A stretch of 30,687 nt of DNA. Source: JANMQK01 sp031370485 (GTDB taxonomy: Bacteria; Acidobacteriota; Polarisedimenticolia; Gp22-AA2). The stretch is taken from contig JANMQK010000004.1 in assembly GCA_031370485.1 (NCBI GenBank), forward strand, positions 1 through 30,687. Reading direction: 5' to 3'. The position numbers and the translations under genes are program-made. This document shows, piece after piece, positions 1-8,190 of this stretch. A model generated the notes under the pieces. It worked only from the letters and a program-made list of their open reading frames with translations. It was not told the DNA's origin and made no database searches. Position 1 is the first letter of the stretch. The number at the start of each line of letters is the position of its first letter.

Positions 1-1
1 G

Positions 2-121
2 ATCGTCGAGACCATGGACCGACACCCCCTCAGGGCGCTGGACAGAGCCGTCACCCGGATGGCATGGAACGTCTCGCGATTCCAGAAGATGGAGCAGGGC
101 TCGAGCCAAAGCGCGGCATGA
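2..121 (+). CDS. 3' end of an unidentified gene (truncated by window edge)
   Basis: One reading frame is open from base 2 to a TGA at 119-121 and encodes 39 residues ending MEQGSSQSAA. The composition looks protein-like, with an amphipathic stretch (RALDRAVTRMAWNVSRFQKM), while the other two frames read as low-quality sequence. The stop lies 69 bp before htpX on the same strand, so it could be the distal end of an upstream gene. I do not recognise the family. The fragment is too short for a functional call, and it may be chance. Confidence 0.35.
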   Translation: MVETMDRHPLRALDRAVTRMAWNVSRFQKMEQGSSQSAA

Positions 122-190
122 TCCGGTGCCTTTGGTGAGAGGTCGCAGTGGGCGGGATACTGTGAGAGAAGCGCAAATGAGGGAAAGCGC

Positions 191-1060
191 ATGAAAAACC
201 AGATCAAGACGATCCTTCTGATCGGAATCCTCTCGGTGGTGCTGATCGCTCTCGGCGGTCTCCTCGGGAAAGGCTACGTTTACGCTTTCACGGCCATTGC
301 AGCCTTGCTCAACCTGGGCGCCTATTTCTTCTCGGATCGCATTGTGCTGAAGATGCATCGGGCGCGGGCGATCGGTCCGGGCGAAGTGCCCTGGCTCCAT
401 GGAATCGTTGAGGAACTTGCCGCCCGGGCGGGAATCCCCAAGCCCCGTCTTTTCAGCATTCCCGACGATCACGCCAACGCTTTCGCCACCGGCCGGAACC
501 CTGAGAACGCAGCGGTGGCCGTCACCGACGGGATCCTGCGTCTACTCAGTCGCAATGAGCTGCGCGGGGTGCTGGCCCATGAGATCGCTCACATCCGTAA
601 CCGAGACACCCTCATCGCTACGATCGCGGCCGTCCTTGCCGCGGCCGTGACGTACGTCGCCCATGTCCTCAGTTTCGGGGCCATGCTGTTCGGCGGCCAA
701 TCCAGGGACTCCGAGGATGAAGCGCCAGCGACCGGAGGTCTGATGTTGGCCGTCATCGCTCCGATTTCCGCGACGCTCATCCAGCTCGGCATTTCCCGGT
801 CGCGGGAGTACCTGGCGGACGAGACAGGGGCGCGTTTGTGCAACGACCCCGAATCGCTCGCTCGGGCGCTTGAGCGCCTGGCGGAGACCGCCGAAGTCGT
901 CCCGGGTCACCCGGTGCCCGCGACAGCCAGCCTGTTCATCGTGAACCCCCTGGCTGGCGGGGAAAGCATGACGCGGTGGTTCTCCACTCATCCGGCTCTC
1001 GGCGAGAGGATCCGCCGGTTGCGTCGAATGGCGGGGCGCTCCAAGGAGGTGGCTGCTTGA
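191..1060 (+). CDS. htpX: HtpX-type membrane zinc metalloprotease (M48B)
   Basis: Encodes 289 residues, close to the usual 280-295 of HtpX, which degrades misfolded membrane proteins alongside FtsH. Two hydrophobic segments near the N-terminus (about 7-24 and 28-47) lead into a cytosolic catalytic domain. The zinc motif HEIAH is at 130-134 and is followed by IRNRD. A further hydrophobic pair lies at about 143-168 and 182-200. The third zinc ligand is probably E206 in SRSREYLADE. The start ATG follows a GAGGGAAAG ribosome-binding stretch. A weak promoter-like pair (TTGGTG, then GATACT) lies just upstream. The C-terminal STHPALGERIRRL segment is typical of M48 proteases. The gene appears to stand alone or to lead a short plus-strand set with the TerC-like gene 63 bp downstream. 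The family assignment is secure; the substrate is unknown. Confidence 0.95.
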   Translation: MKNQIKTILLIGILSVVLIALGGLLGKGYVYAFTAIAALLNLGAYFFSDRIVLKMHRARAIGPGEVPWLHGIVEELAARAGIPKPRLFSIPDDHANAFATGRNPENAAVAVTDGILRLLSRNELRGVLAHEIAHIRNRDTLIATIAAVLAAAVTYVAHVLSFGAMLFGGQSRDSEDEAPATGGLMLAVIAPISATLIQLGISRSREYLADETGARLCNDPESLARALERLAETAEVVPGHPVPATASLFIVNPLAGGESMTRWFSTHPALGERIRRLRRMAGRSKEVAA

Positions 1061-1123
1061 CGCCGAGGGCGCGGGTCGCGCCGATCCGGCTATCCAGTCC
1101 TCCCCCTCGATCGCTGAGATCCG

Positions 1124-2119
1124 ATGGCCCTTGAGACGGTTGGAACTCCCCTTCTGTGGGGCGGATTCACGCTGGTGGTCCTAGGGCTTCTGACGCTCGA
1201 CCTCTACGTCTTCCACCGCAAGGCGCACGAGGTTCGGATAAAGGAGGCCGCCACCTGGAGCGTCGTCTGGGTCGCCCTGGCGCTTCTGTTCAACGCCGGT
1301 GTCTTCATCTGGTTCGGTCGGCAGAAGGGTCTGGAGTTTCTGACGGGCTACTTGATCGAGAAGGCCCTGTCCGTCGACAACATTTTTGTGTTCCTTGTCA
1401 TCTTCTCCTACTTCGCCGTTCCGGCGAAGCTCCAGCACCGGGTACTGTTCTGGGGAGTTCTGGGCGCCCTGCTCTCGCGGGCGCTCTTCATCGTTCTGGG
1501 AGCCACGCTTCTGCAGCGCTTTCACTGGGTCATCTACATCTTCGGCGGGCTCTTGCTCTTCACGGGCGCAAAACTGCTGTTTCAGCGTGAGGGAGAGCTT
1601 CACCCGGAACGGAATCCACTGTTCCGCCTCTTCCATCGATTGGTCCGAACGGTCCCCGACTTTCGAGGCTCCCGCTTCGTCGTGATCGAGCAGGGGAAGC
1701 TGTATGCGACCCCTTTGCTTCTGGTCCTCGTTGCCATCGAGGCCACGGATATCGTCTTCGCAATCGATTCTGTCCCGGCCATCTTCGCGATCACGACAGA
1801 CCCGTTCATTGTCTACACTTCGAATATCTTCGCCATCCTTGGTCTGCGCGCGCTGTACTTCGTGATCGCCGGCGCGATGGGGAGATTTCACTATCTCAAT
1901 GTCGGTCTCGCGCTCGTTCTCGCTTTTGTCGGGGCAAAGATGCTTCTGACCGACCTCTACAAAGTGCCCATCGTTGTCTCGCTCGGCGTCATCGTGACAC
2001 TCATCATCGGCTCGATGGTGATCTCGCTTGTCCGGCGTCCAACCAGGCCGTCATTGTCGCAGCGTCCATCGCAGGCGATCCCGCCGGGGGCCGGCGCTGC
2101 GGGGCAGGCTGATCCGTGA
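1124..2119 (+). CDS. TerC/Alx-family integral membrane protein
   Basis: A 331-residue polytopic membrane protein with about eight to nine hydrophobic segments. Family hallmarks are the acidic residues inside membrane helices: D85 in ALSVDNIFVF, and E206, D209 and D215 in IEATDIVFAIDSVPA. Members of this family (TerC, Alx, MeeF/MeeY) are implicated in manganese export, often onto newly made exported metalloproteins, and in tellurite resistance. It follows htpX, and a zinc membrane protease beside a metal exporter makes functional sense, though that is inference. No yybP-ykoY riboswitch fits the 63-bp leader. The C-terminal 25 residues are Pro/Ala-rich and probably disordered. The stop overlaps the start of the next gene, so the two are probably translated together. 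Confidence 0.93.
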   Translation: MALETVGTPLLWGGFTLVVLGLLTLDLYVFHRKAHEVRIKEAATWSVVWVALALLFNAGVFIWFGRQKGLEFLTGYLIEKALSVDNIFVFLVIFSYFAVPAKLQHRVLFWGVLGALLSRALFIVLGATLLQRFHWVIYIFGGLLLFTGAKLLFQREGELHPERNPLFRLFHRLVRTVPDFRGSRFVVIEQGKLYATPLLLVLVAIEATDIVFAIDSVPAIFAITTDPFIVYTSNIFAILGLRALYFVIAGAMGRFHYLNVGLALVLAFVGAKMLLTDLYKVPIVVSLGVIVTLIIGSMVISLVRRPTRPSLSQRPSQAIPPGAGAAGQADP

Positions 2120-2397
2120 GGAACGGCGATCCGGCCGCTACCCGCACGCTTCGCTGGGCGCGAAAGGCGATTGTGCTTGTGTTCGGCGGAAGCGTCCTCG
2201 CCATCGGGATCACGCTCGTTGTTCTTCCCGGCCCCGCCATTGTCGTGATCCCACTGGGGCTCGCGATTCTCGCCACGGAGTTCCTGTGGGCGCGATCGCT
2301 TCTCAACAAGTTAAGGGAACAGGCAGCAACGATGCTTAGGCACCGGGGCCCCAAGGTCCCGCCCGCCGGAGCCTCTGACGCCAAATTGTCCGACTAG
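2116..2397 (+). CDS. Small PGPGW-family transmembrane protein
   Basis: A 93-residue protein beginning with GTG inside the stop of the TerC-like gene (GTGA, 4-bp overlap), which supports this start. After a basic N-terminus it has two hydrophobic segments at about 18-36 and 40-56, joined by the LPGPA turn that resembles the family signature (Pro-Gly-Pro-Gly-Trp; the last two positions differ here). The segment after the turn, GLAILATEF, followed by a WAR-basic stretch, also fits. The C-terminal 25 residues are Pro-rich. No function is established for these proteins. The translational coupling suggests it works with the TerC-like transporter. Confidence 0.75.
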   Translation: MRNGDPAATRTLRWARKAIVLVFGGSVLAIGITLVVLPGPAIVVIPLGLAILATEFLWARSLLNKLREQAATMLRHRGPKVPPAGASDAKLSD

Positions 2398-2499
2398 TCC
2401 ATCGACCCGCCTGCCAGGTGTCCAACACCCGCCTCTGGGAGGGGGCTCCGGACCCGGAGTACGGCTTCTTCATCGAGGTGCCGTTCCTGGTCGCTCCAA

Positions 2500-2990
2500 C
2501 TAGCCGGTCTTCTCGCTGATGACGATTTCGACGCGGCGGTTCTTCTGGCGCCCCTCCGGCGACTCGTTGTCCGCGACCGGGCGATCCATCTTGTACCCGG
2601 TGGCGCTCATCCAATCCGTAGCAAGCGCCTGGTCTCGAAGAAACCGACTGCGGACTCGGCGCGATTCAGCGACAGCTGAAGGCTGTAGTCCGCGCTCCCA
2701 GTCGAATCGGTGTGTCCCTCGACCTTCACCTTGAGATCGGGCATCACGAGGAGGATCCCGGAGAGCTTCGACAGCACGTGCTGCGCCTCCCGCTTCAGGG
2801 TCGCCTGGTTGAGGTCGAACAGGATTTCCGGCAGGCTGACGACGTAGCCTCGCACGGTCTGCTCGGTCGATGCGACGTGCGACAGCGCGTCCTGGAGCCG
2901 GCCGCTGAGGTCCGCGTCAGGGGATCGCGCGCCCTCGGAAGCCGTGACAACACCCGAGAGAGCCAGGGCCAGTACCAGGGATATTTTCAT
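2500..2990 (-). pseudogene. OmpA-domain outer-membrane protein, frameshifted near the C-terminus
   Basis: The first frame (2990 down to 2607) starts MKISLVLALALSGVVTASEG, a good signal peptide, and enters an OmpA C-terminal peptidoglycan-binding domain. It shows FDLNQATLK and VEGHTDSTGSADYNL-like sequence (here VKVEGHTDSTGSADYSLQLS), then LNRAESAVGFFETRR, and hits a stop. The missing end, MSATGYKMDRP, then the RQKNRRVEIVI that normally closes the domain, lies in the next frame and ends with TAG at 2500-2502. Adding one base near 2637-2645 rejoins the two parts as ETQALATDWMSATGYK. The product would be about 162 residues, anchoring the outer membrane to peptidoglycan. It may be a pseudogene or an assembly error. 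It lies 36 bp downstream of the FkbM gene on the same strand. Confidence 0.85.
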
Positions 2991-3026
2991 CGCATGGTTT
3001 TCTCCAGCTTCCTTCGTGGGTCCCGC

Positions 3027-3985
3027 TCAGCAGACCGTCCCCTGAGGGTGGACAGCGATGATGTTGTTGGCCTCCGCCCCGATCTCCTGGACCGGCCCGG
3101 GGCGTCCGGTGGGGCCGAAGACGCGAAACGTGTACCCGGCCGAGCGAAGCAGGTCCAGCACGGCGTCCCGGCTGGCGTTCTGTTTCTGCAACGTCGCCTG
3201 GAAATGCACGAGCAGGATGATCGGCCGGCGCACCCCGAGGATCCTGCGGGCGCCCTGCAGGACCGCGAGCTCTCCACCCTCCACGTCGATCTTGAGGGCG
3301 TCGAAATGACCCAGGCCTTCCGCCTCGACGAGGTCATCCAGCGGCATCAGCCTCACGCGTTCAATCGCGAACTCCTCGATCGCCCCGCCGAATTCTCCCA
3401 GGGAATTGAGTCCTTCGTGTCCGAACCCGGCGACCCTCAGCATCCCGGATCCGGCTCGATCCGAGGCGGCGAGCTGCAGCGTCCTCACGTTCGTGAGACC
3501 GTTGAGTTCCAGATTGGCCGTCAACCGCCGGAACTTGCGGCTGCTGGGCTCCAGGGCCAGGACCCTGCCCGTGGGACCGACCTTCCGCGCGGCGAGGAGC
3601 GTGTACAGGCCCTCGTTGGCCCCCACGTCGAGAAAGCACATGGAGGGACGGAGGGTCTCCGCGAAGAACGTGAACTCGTTGGGCTCGTAGGTCCCCGCGA
3701 CGTAGACGCACCGGCTCGCATCGTTTCCGGGGTGGATGATCAGGCGCAGCCCATCGTGCCAGTCGATTATGAAGGAGGCCTCCCGCTGCCGGTATCGGTA
3801 GACCGACCAGAGGCAGAGCCTGGCCCGGTAGAGCAGGGACCGTTCGTACTGCGTGGCCCCGAAGGACCAGTTGGCGAACCAGCCGATGGGACGCGTGCGC
3901 GCCAGGGCGGGCCCGAGCCCGTTCAGGGCGCGGACGGGGACATCGAGGCGATGCGCAGGAGGCCCCCGATGAGCTTTTCAACCAT
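3027..3985 (-). CDS. FkbM-family SAM-dependent methyltransferase, probable one-base lesion near the N-terminus
   Basis: The well-supported part reads FLDVGANEGLYTLLAA (SAM-binding glycine motif), then VLALEPSSRKFRRLTANLEL and LKIDVEGGELAVLQGA, the signatures of FkbM methyltransferases that O-methylate sugars or other small molecules. The first in-frame ATG is at 3641, but the same frame stays open to 3977 with convincing family sequence (YEPNEFTFFAETLRP just before the glycine motif). No ATG, GTG or TTG occurs in that extension. A frame one base away starts with ATG at 3985 (MVEKLIGGLLRIASMSP). One extra C in the CCCC run near 3942 would join it as SMSPVRALNGLG. I therefore give the whole span. 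The target is unknown. The gene precedes the damaged OmpA gene. Confidence 0.8.
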
Positions 3986-4202
3986 TCTCGACCGCCTCTC
4001 GAGTGCCGGCGACACTGTTTCCCGCTTCCAGCGAATGCCGGAAGCAGGTATCGAGTTGCGGCTGGCAGGGTAGTGCAGATTGCAACCGGCCGCTACCGCA
4101 GCGCTCCCGAGATTCCAGGTTGACGGAACGGGCCTTGCCGTCCGAATTTGCCGCCTGGGCCGCCTATCGGCCCTGCCGCAAGGCGCATTGGCCGGCCGCG
4201 GC

Positions 4203-4232
4203 TTGACATGGCGGCGGCCGCTCTCCTACTGT
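4203..4232 (+). promoter_or_regulatory. Candidate sigma-70 promoter for tldD-tldE
   Basis: TTGACA at 4203-4208 and TACTGT at 4227-4232 are separated by 18 bp, pointing at tldD (start 4297). The -35 box is a perfect match; the -10 box is moderate. This lies in the 311-bp gap between the divergent FkbM and tldD genes (3986-4296), in which I see no other feature or credible gene. Confidence 0.5.
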
Positions 4233-4296
4233 TCGGCCGCCGGAGTTTTTATCCGGTTCCGCCACGCCGCAGCGTATCGGCGACCCGTAGAGCAGA

Positions 4297-5691
4297 GTGT
4301 CGATCCTTTCCCTGAACGACCCGGCTTCCCTCCGTCGCATTGCGTCCTCGCTGGCGCGCGGACGCGGCGACTATGCCGATATCTTCCTGGAGCGGACGCT
4401 CGAAACCGACGTGACCCACGACGCGGCCGGAGCAGGGCCCGCCGTGATCGGCCTGTCGGAGGGGTGTGCGGCGCGCATCCTGCGCGCCGGACGGGTCACC
4501 CATCACGCGGTGGGCAGCCTGGAGCCGCGCGACGTGGCGAGTCTGGAGGAGCGACTTGGCGGAACGGGGTCCCTTAGGCCTCCGGCCGGCGGGCCCCGCG
4601 CTCGTTCGGAGCGCGCCGATGCCGCGCACGACTCCGCCGCGGTCGCTCTCTACCTCGCAAGCATCGAGAACGCCCTCCGGGGGAGAGCCGGCTCCGAGCG
4701 CAGCTTCAGGGCTCAGGCCCAGGCACAGTCCCAGGAGATCGCGGTCGCCACCTCCGAGGGGGAGGTCTCGGAGGATCGGCGCGATTGGATTTCCTTCTCG
4801 GCGCACCTCTCGGGCTCGGGCAGGACCGCGGCGACGGTGTCCATCGGCGGCGGGGCGCAGGACCTGGAACGCCTGCGGGCGCTCCATTCTCCCGACCGCG
4901 TGGCGGAGGGGTTGCTGAGGTCGCTGGCTGAGGCGAAAGAGGCCGTGCCGCCCTTAGCCGGAGAGACGACGGTTGTCCTAGCGCCCGGTCTGGGCGGAAT
5001 CCTGTTTCACGAGGCCTGCGGGCATTCCCTCGAGGGGGACAGAGCGCTCAGGGGCGGGTCGGCCCTTATGGAGCTTCTGGGGGAGCAGGTCGGCCCGCGG
5101 GAGCTGACAATCGTCGACGACCCTACTCTGGCGGGTCTTCCGGGCTCGCGTCGCATGGACGACGAAGGATGGCCCGCCGCCCGTACGGTCCTCGTCGAAT
5201 CGGGCAGGGTCGTCGGCCTGCTGCTCGACCGTGCCACGGCGCTGTTGGCGGGGACTTCGCCGACCGGGAGCGCGCGGCGCGAGTCCTACCGCGACCTGCC
5301 CCTCCCGCGGATGACCAACACGTTCGTGCTGGAGGGTACACGCGAGCCGGAAGAGATCCTCGCGTCGGTGAGCCGCGGAATCTACATCTCCGACCTCGGC
5401 TCCGGAGAGGTCGACACGGCGACCGCGAATTTCTCGTTCCGGGTGCGCCGAGGGCACTTGGTGGCGGGTGGAAGGATCGTCGCCCCGCTCGCTCCGTGTG
5501 TAATTGTCGGAAATGGCGTCGACATCCTGGCTGGAGTAAAAATGATAGGGGTCGATCTGAAGTTCGACCCGGGCGCGGGGGAGTGCGGTAAGGACGGCCA
5601 GAGGGCGCGCGCCGGCGTGGGGATGCCCACGATGAAGGTCGAAGGACTCTCCGTGAAACCCCCTTCGTCCCGTGTCCTGGCGGGATCATGA
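4297..5691 (+). CDS. tldD: TldD-like metalloprotease subunit
   Basis: A 464-residue protein (E. coli TldD has 481) with the zinc motif HEACGH at 238-243 preceded by LAPGLGGILF, the diagnostic site of the catalytic subunit. After it come LTIVDDPTLAGLPGS, DEGWPAARTVLVESGRV and an SARRESYRDLPLPRMTNTF-like stretch, all typical. TldD and TldE form a heterodimer that trims unfolded peptides, processes some modified peptides such as microcin B17, and helps degrade CcdA. The start is a GTG. Its ribosome-binding site is weak, so the exact N-terminus is less certain. The stop overlaps the next start in ATGA, so the two subunits are translationally coupled. Confidence 0.92.
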   Translation: MSILSLNDPASLRRIASSLARGRGDYADIFLERTLETDVTHDAAGAGPAVIGLSEGCAARILRAGRVTHHAVGSLEPRDVASLEERLGGTGSLRPPAGGPRARSERADAAHDSAAVALYLASIENALRGRAGSERSFRAQAQAQSQEIAVATSEGEVSEDRRDWISFSAHLSGSGRTAATVSIGGGAQDLERLRALHSPDRVAEGLLRSLAEAKEAVPPLAGETTVVLAPGLGGILFHEACGHSLEGDRALRGGSALMELLGEQVGPRELTIVDDPTLAGLPGSRRMDDEGWPAARTVLVESGRVVGLLLDRATALLAGTSPTGSARRESYRDLPLPRMTNTFVLEGTREPEEILASVSRGIYISDLGSGEVDTATANFSFRVRRGHLVAGGRIVAPLAPCVIVGNGVDILAGVKMIGVDLKFDPGAGECGKDGQRARAGVGMPTMKVEGLSVKPPSSRVLAGS

Positions 5692-7115
5692 CCCTTCTGC
5701 ACAGGGGCGACCCCTGGATCGATGAGCTCCTGGTGAAGGCCCGCGACTCGGGCGCGGTCGAGGCGGAGGTTTTCCACAAGACGGGCCGGGGCCGCCGGAT
5801 CGTTCTGGAGCCGTCGCCCGGACCGGGCGCCACTGCGCGGCTCACCGTCTCCACATCAGAGGAGGATGGGGTTGCCCTGCGCCTGCGGGTCCCGGGCGGG
5901 GGCTGGGGTTTTGCCTGGGCGAGTCCCACCACTCCGAGGGCCACGTTCGACCTCGTGGGATCGGCGCTGAATTCGGCCCGGGACCTCCCCATGGCGATAC
6001 CCTGCGCGGATATGGTGGAAGGCGCGCCCGCGAAAGCGCCGGATCTGGGGATCTTCGACCCGCGAGTCCTGGCCGAGCCGCCCGAGTCGATCGCCGGGAT
6101 CCTGTCGGAGGCCGGCGACGCGGCGCGCTCCTTCGCCTCGGGGAACGCCCGCCTGGACCGGGTGGTGATGAGCGAAGCGGTCTCCTCGGTCACCCTCGCC
6201 AACAGCCTTGGATTCCGCGGCGGCTACCGCAAGAGCCTGGTCTTGCTCTCACTGTCGCTGGCGCCCGGGGCGCCGGGTGCGACGGCCGCGCTGGAAGAAC
6301 GCGCCGCTTCCCGGCTCGAGGATCTCCGCCCGCGCGAATGCGGCATCGATGCGGCGCTGCGGGCCATGCCGCCCCGTGATCCTGTTACTCCGCCGGCGGG
6401 AGTGTTCCCGGTCATACTCAGTCCACGCGCGGCGTCTGGACTCGTTGCGGCCCTGGTTCCCTGGCTGCTCGCCCATGATCAACCCGAAGCCGGGCGCGGG
6501 CCCGGGCGGAGCCACGTCGATCCGGGAGCGGTCGGGAGCCCCGGGTCAATCTCGATCTACGACGATCCCCTGTTGCCTGGGGCGGCCGGGACGGTCCCGT
6601 TCGACGGCGTGGGACGTTCGGCGGCCCGGGTGCCTCTCATCGAATCGGGCCGAATCGTCCCGTCCCCTCTCATCGGCCGGGGAAACGTCGTGCGCGTCTC
6701 GTTCAGGGACCTGCCGGCCTGGGGGTTGACGAACCTGACGGTCGGCGCGGAGGAGGATTCCGACATCACGCCGAAAAATGGGTTTCATCTGCGAGTCTCG
6801 GCCGCCCAGTTCGTCCCCGGCCGGATCTGCGTGGCCCGAATCCTCAGGGGAGAGTGGTACCGGGGCGGGACCCCTGCCGGTTCGGCGGATGGGCTCGTCT
6901 GGGAGGGTCCTTTCGAATCTTTGCTCTCTTCGGTCGCAGGAGCCGGCACCGACGCGCGCCCCTTTTTCATCGGGCTGACGGTCCGGGCCTCATCCTTGCG
7001 GCTCGAAGGCCTCTCCCCGTGGGTCGCCGAGGAGACCGGCGCACGGGCCCGGTCCGGCCAGTCGCTCGCGCGGAAGACAGGGGCCCCGATTCCCTTCATG
7101 CCGACGCCAGGATGA
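5688..7115 (+). CDS. TldE/PmbA-like partner subunit
   Basis: A 475-residue member of the TldD/PmbA family without an HExxxH motif, as expected for the non-catalytic TldE (PmbA) subunit. Family features include the N-terminal region on acidic side chains (AVEAEVFHKTGRG), SISIYDDPLLPGAAGTVPFD with GVGRSAARVPLIESGRI, and WGLTNLTVGA. It is quite divergent in its C-terminal third, for example AQFVPGRICVARILRGEW where E. coli has a more conserved metal-proximal segment. The ATG lies within the tldD stop, giving a 4-bp overlap. Its 3' end overlaps the end of the convergent kinase gene by 20 bp. It should pair with the upstream TldD. Confidence 0.85.
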   Translation: MTLLHRGDPWIDELLVKARDSGAVEAEVFHKTGRGRRIVLEPSPGPGATARLTVSTSEEDGVALRLRVPGGGWGFAWASPTTPRATFDLVGSALNSARDLPMAIPCADMVEGAPAKAPDLGIFDPRVLAEPPESIAGILSEAGDAARSFASGNARLDRVVMSEAVSSVTLANSLGFRGGYRKSLVLLSLSLAPGAPGATAALEERAASRLEDLRPRECGIDAALRAMPPRDPVTPPAGVFPVILSPRAASGLVAALVPWLLAHDQPEAGRGPGRSHVDPGAVGSPGSISIYDDPLLPGAAGTVPFDGVGRSAARVPLIESGRIVPSPLIGRGNVVRVSFRDLPAWGLTNLTVGAEEDSDITPKNGFHLRVSAAQFVPGRICVARILRGEWYRGGTPAGSADGLVWEGPFESLLSSVAGAGTDARPFFIGLTVRASSLRLEGLSPWVAEETGARARSGQSLARKTGAPIPFMPTPG

Positions 7116-8187
7116 ACCGCTCCAGGACCGGGTAGTGGTCGTGGAAAGCATGGGTCTTCAGAAGGGTCCGGCGGATATGGCGGATCGTCCGGGGTACGTA
7201 CGCCAGGTAGTCCGGCCGCCCGCGGACCGTGGCCATGTATCCAAATGTGCCCAGGTCCTTGACGTTGCGCTGCAGGGCCATGAGATCCATATCGCGCCGG
7301 AACTCATCCTCCGATACCCCCAGCGTTCGGGCCAGGTAGGAGGCCATCTCCTGCACCAGATCCTCGGGCAGGTCGAGCGATGAATCCCTGAGAAGCGAGG
7401 CCGCGTCGTACGTGTAAGGTCCCATGCGGGCGTCCTGGAAATCGATAAGCCGGAGGCCCCCCCGTTGCACCATCAGGTTGCGCGCCTGGAAGTCGCGATG
7501 GCAGTAAACCCTCCGCAGTCGATCGCACCCTGCGGCCAGTCGATTGTAGAAATCCCGCAGCACCGCGATTTCCGCCTTGTCCAGCGAAGCCTCCCTGAGG
7601 CCCAGGAGGAAATGGCGGTGAAAATGATCGAGCTCGAAGAGGAAACGCTCGCGATCCAGGGCATTCTGGGCGCCGAAATCGCCGGGCCGCAGGGCGCCGG
7701 CGCCTTTTGCCTGGAGGAGCACGATTAAATCGCAAGCCTTCCGGTACAGTAACCGCCGCGCCGAGCCGGTTGCGGCCCGCGGCCGGGTCGCCGCCAGGTG
7801 CTTCTGAAGAGTGACATCGCCGAAATCCTCGACCAGGACCAGGCCGGAGGCCCTGCGGTGGCCGATCAACGCCGGAACGGGTGCGCCGATTGACCGCAAG
7901 ACCCTGAGGTTGCTGAAGAATGGGGAGGATGGATCGAGCCGCTCAGGGTGGTCGATGAGCACGGCGCTCCTGCGGCCCGATCGGATCCTGTAAAACCTCC
8001 GGGTCGAAGCGTCTCCGGCGATTTCGGTCAGGGTGAATCGTGGTCCGAACGATTTTTTCAGGAAGGTCATGGTCTTCGGGGTGGCCATGGCTGGTGTGAC
8101 AGGTTTTTCGGCCTGTTTCCTGGCGCGCAAAGGGGTGCGCAGGGGGGTGGGCCGTGGCTTTCGGCGGGTCATTCGATCAGGGGCCAT
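7096..8187 (-). CDS. AmgK-like anomeric sugar kinase (aminoglycoside phosphotransferase fold)
   Basis: A 363-residue kinase-like protein. It carries a nucleotide-binding start, IAGDASTRRFYRI (58-68), matching the GDASFRRY motif of AmgK. The catalytic loop HRDFQARN is at 230-237 and the metal-binding DFQDARMGPYTYDAASLLRD begins at 249. AmgK phosphorylates MurNAc or GlcNAc on the anomeric hydroxyl in the Pseudomonas wall-recycling route. The first 40 residues are basic and disordered-looking, so translation may start at an internal ATG (M35 or M40). It follows the nucleotidyltransferase gene by 3 bp on the same strand, the same pairing as amgK-murU. Substrate choice is inferred; other sugar-1-kinases of this fold are possible. 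Confidence 0.8.
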   Translation of the reverse strand: MAPDRMTRRKPRPTPLRTPLRARKQAEKPVTPAMATPKTMTFLKKSFGPRFTLTEIAGDASTRRFYRIRSGRRSAVLIDHPERLDPSSPFFSNLRVLRSIGAPVPALIGHRRASGLVLVEDFGDVTLQKHLAATRPRAATGSARRLLYRKACDLIVLLQAKGAGALRPGDFGAQNALDRERFLFELDHFHRHFLLGLREASLDKAEIAVLRDFYNRLAAGCDRLRRVYCHRDFQARNLMVQRGGLRLIDFQDARMGPYTYDAASLLRDSSLDLPEDLVQEMASYLARTLGVSEDEFRRDMDLMALQRNVKDLGTFGYMATVRGRPDYLAYVPRTIRHIRRTLLKTHAFHDHYPVLERFILASA

Positions 8188-8190
8188 TAT

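Noticed and set aside
1061..1123. Possible manganese riboswitch ahead of the TerC-like gene
   Set aside because: The gap is only 63 bp and shows no yybP-ykoY-type structure.
2418..2519. A protein-like plus-strand stretch (WEGAPDPEYGFFIEVPFLVAP) after the PGPGW-like gene
   Set aside because: It is only about 34 codons, without a ribosome-binding site, and I cannot tie it to a family. It could be a gene remnant, but support is too thin to list.
2712..4073. A 453-codon plus-strand open frame opposite the OmpA and FkbM genes
   Set aside because: The minus strand carries clear OmpA and FkbM motifs, while the plus-strand product has no recognisable domain and shadow-like composition.
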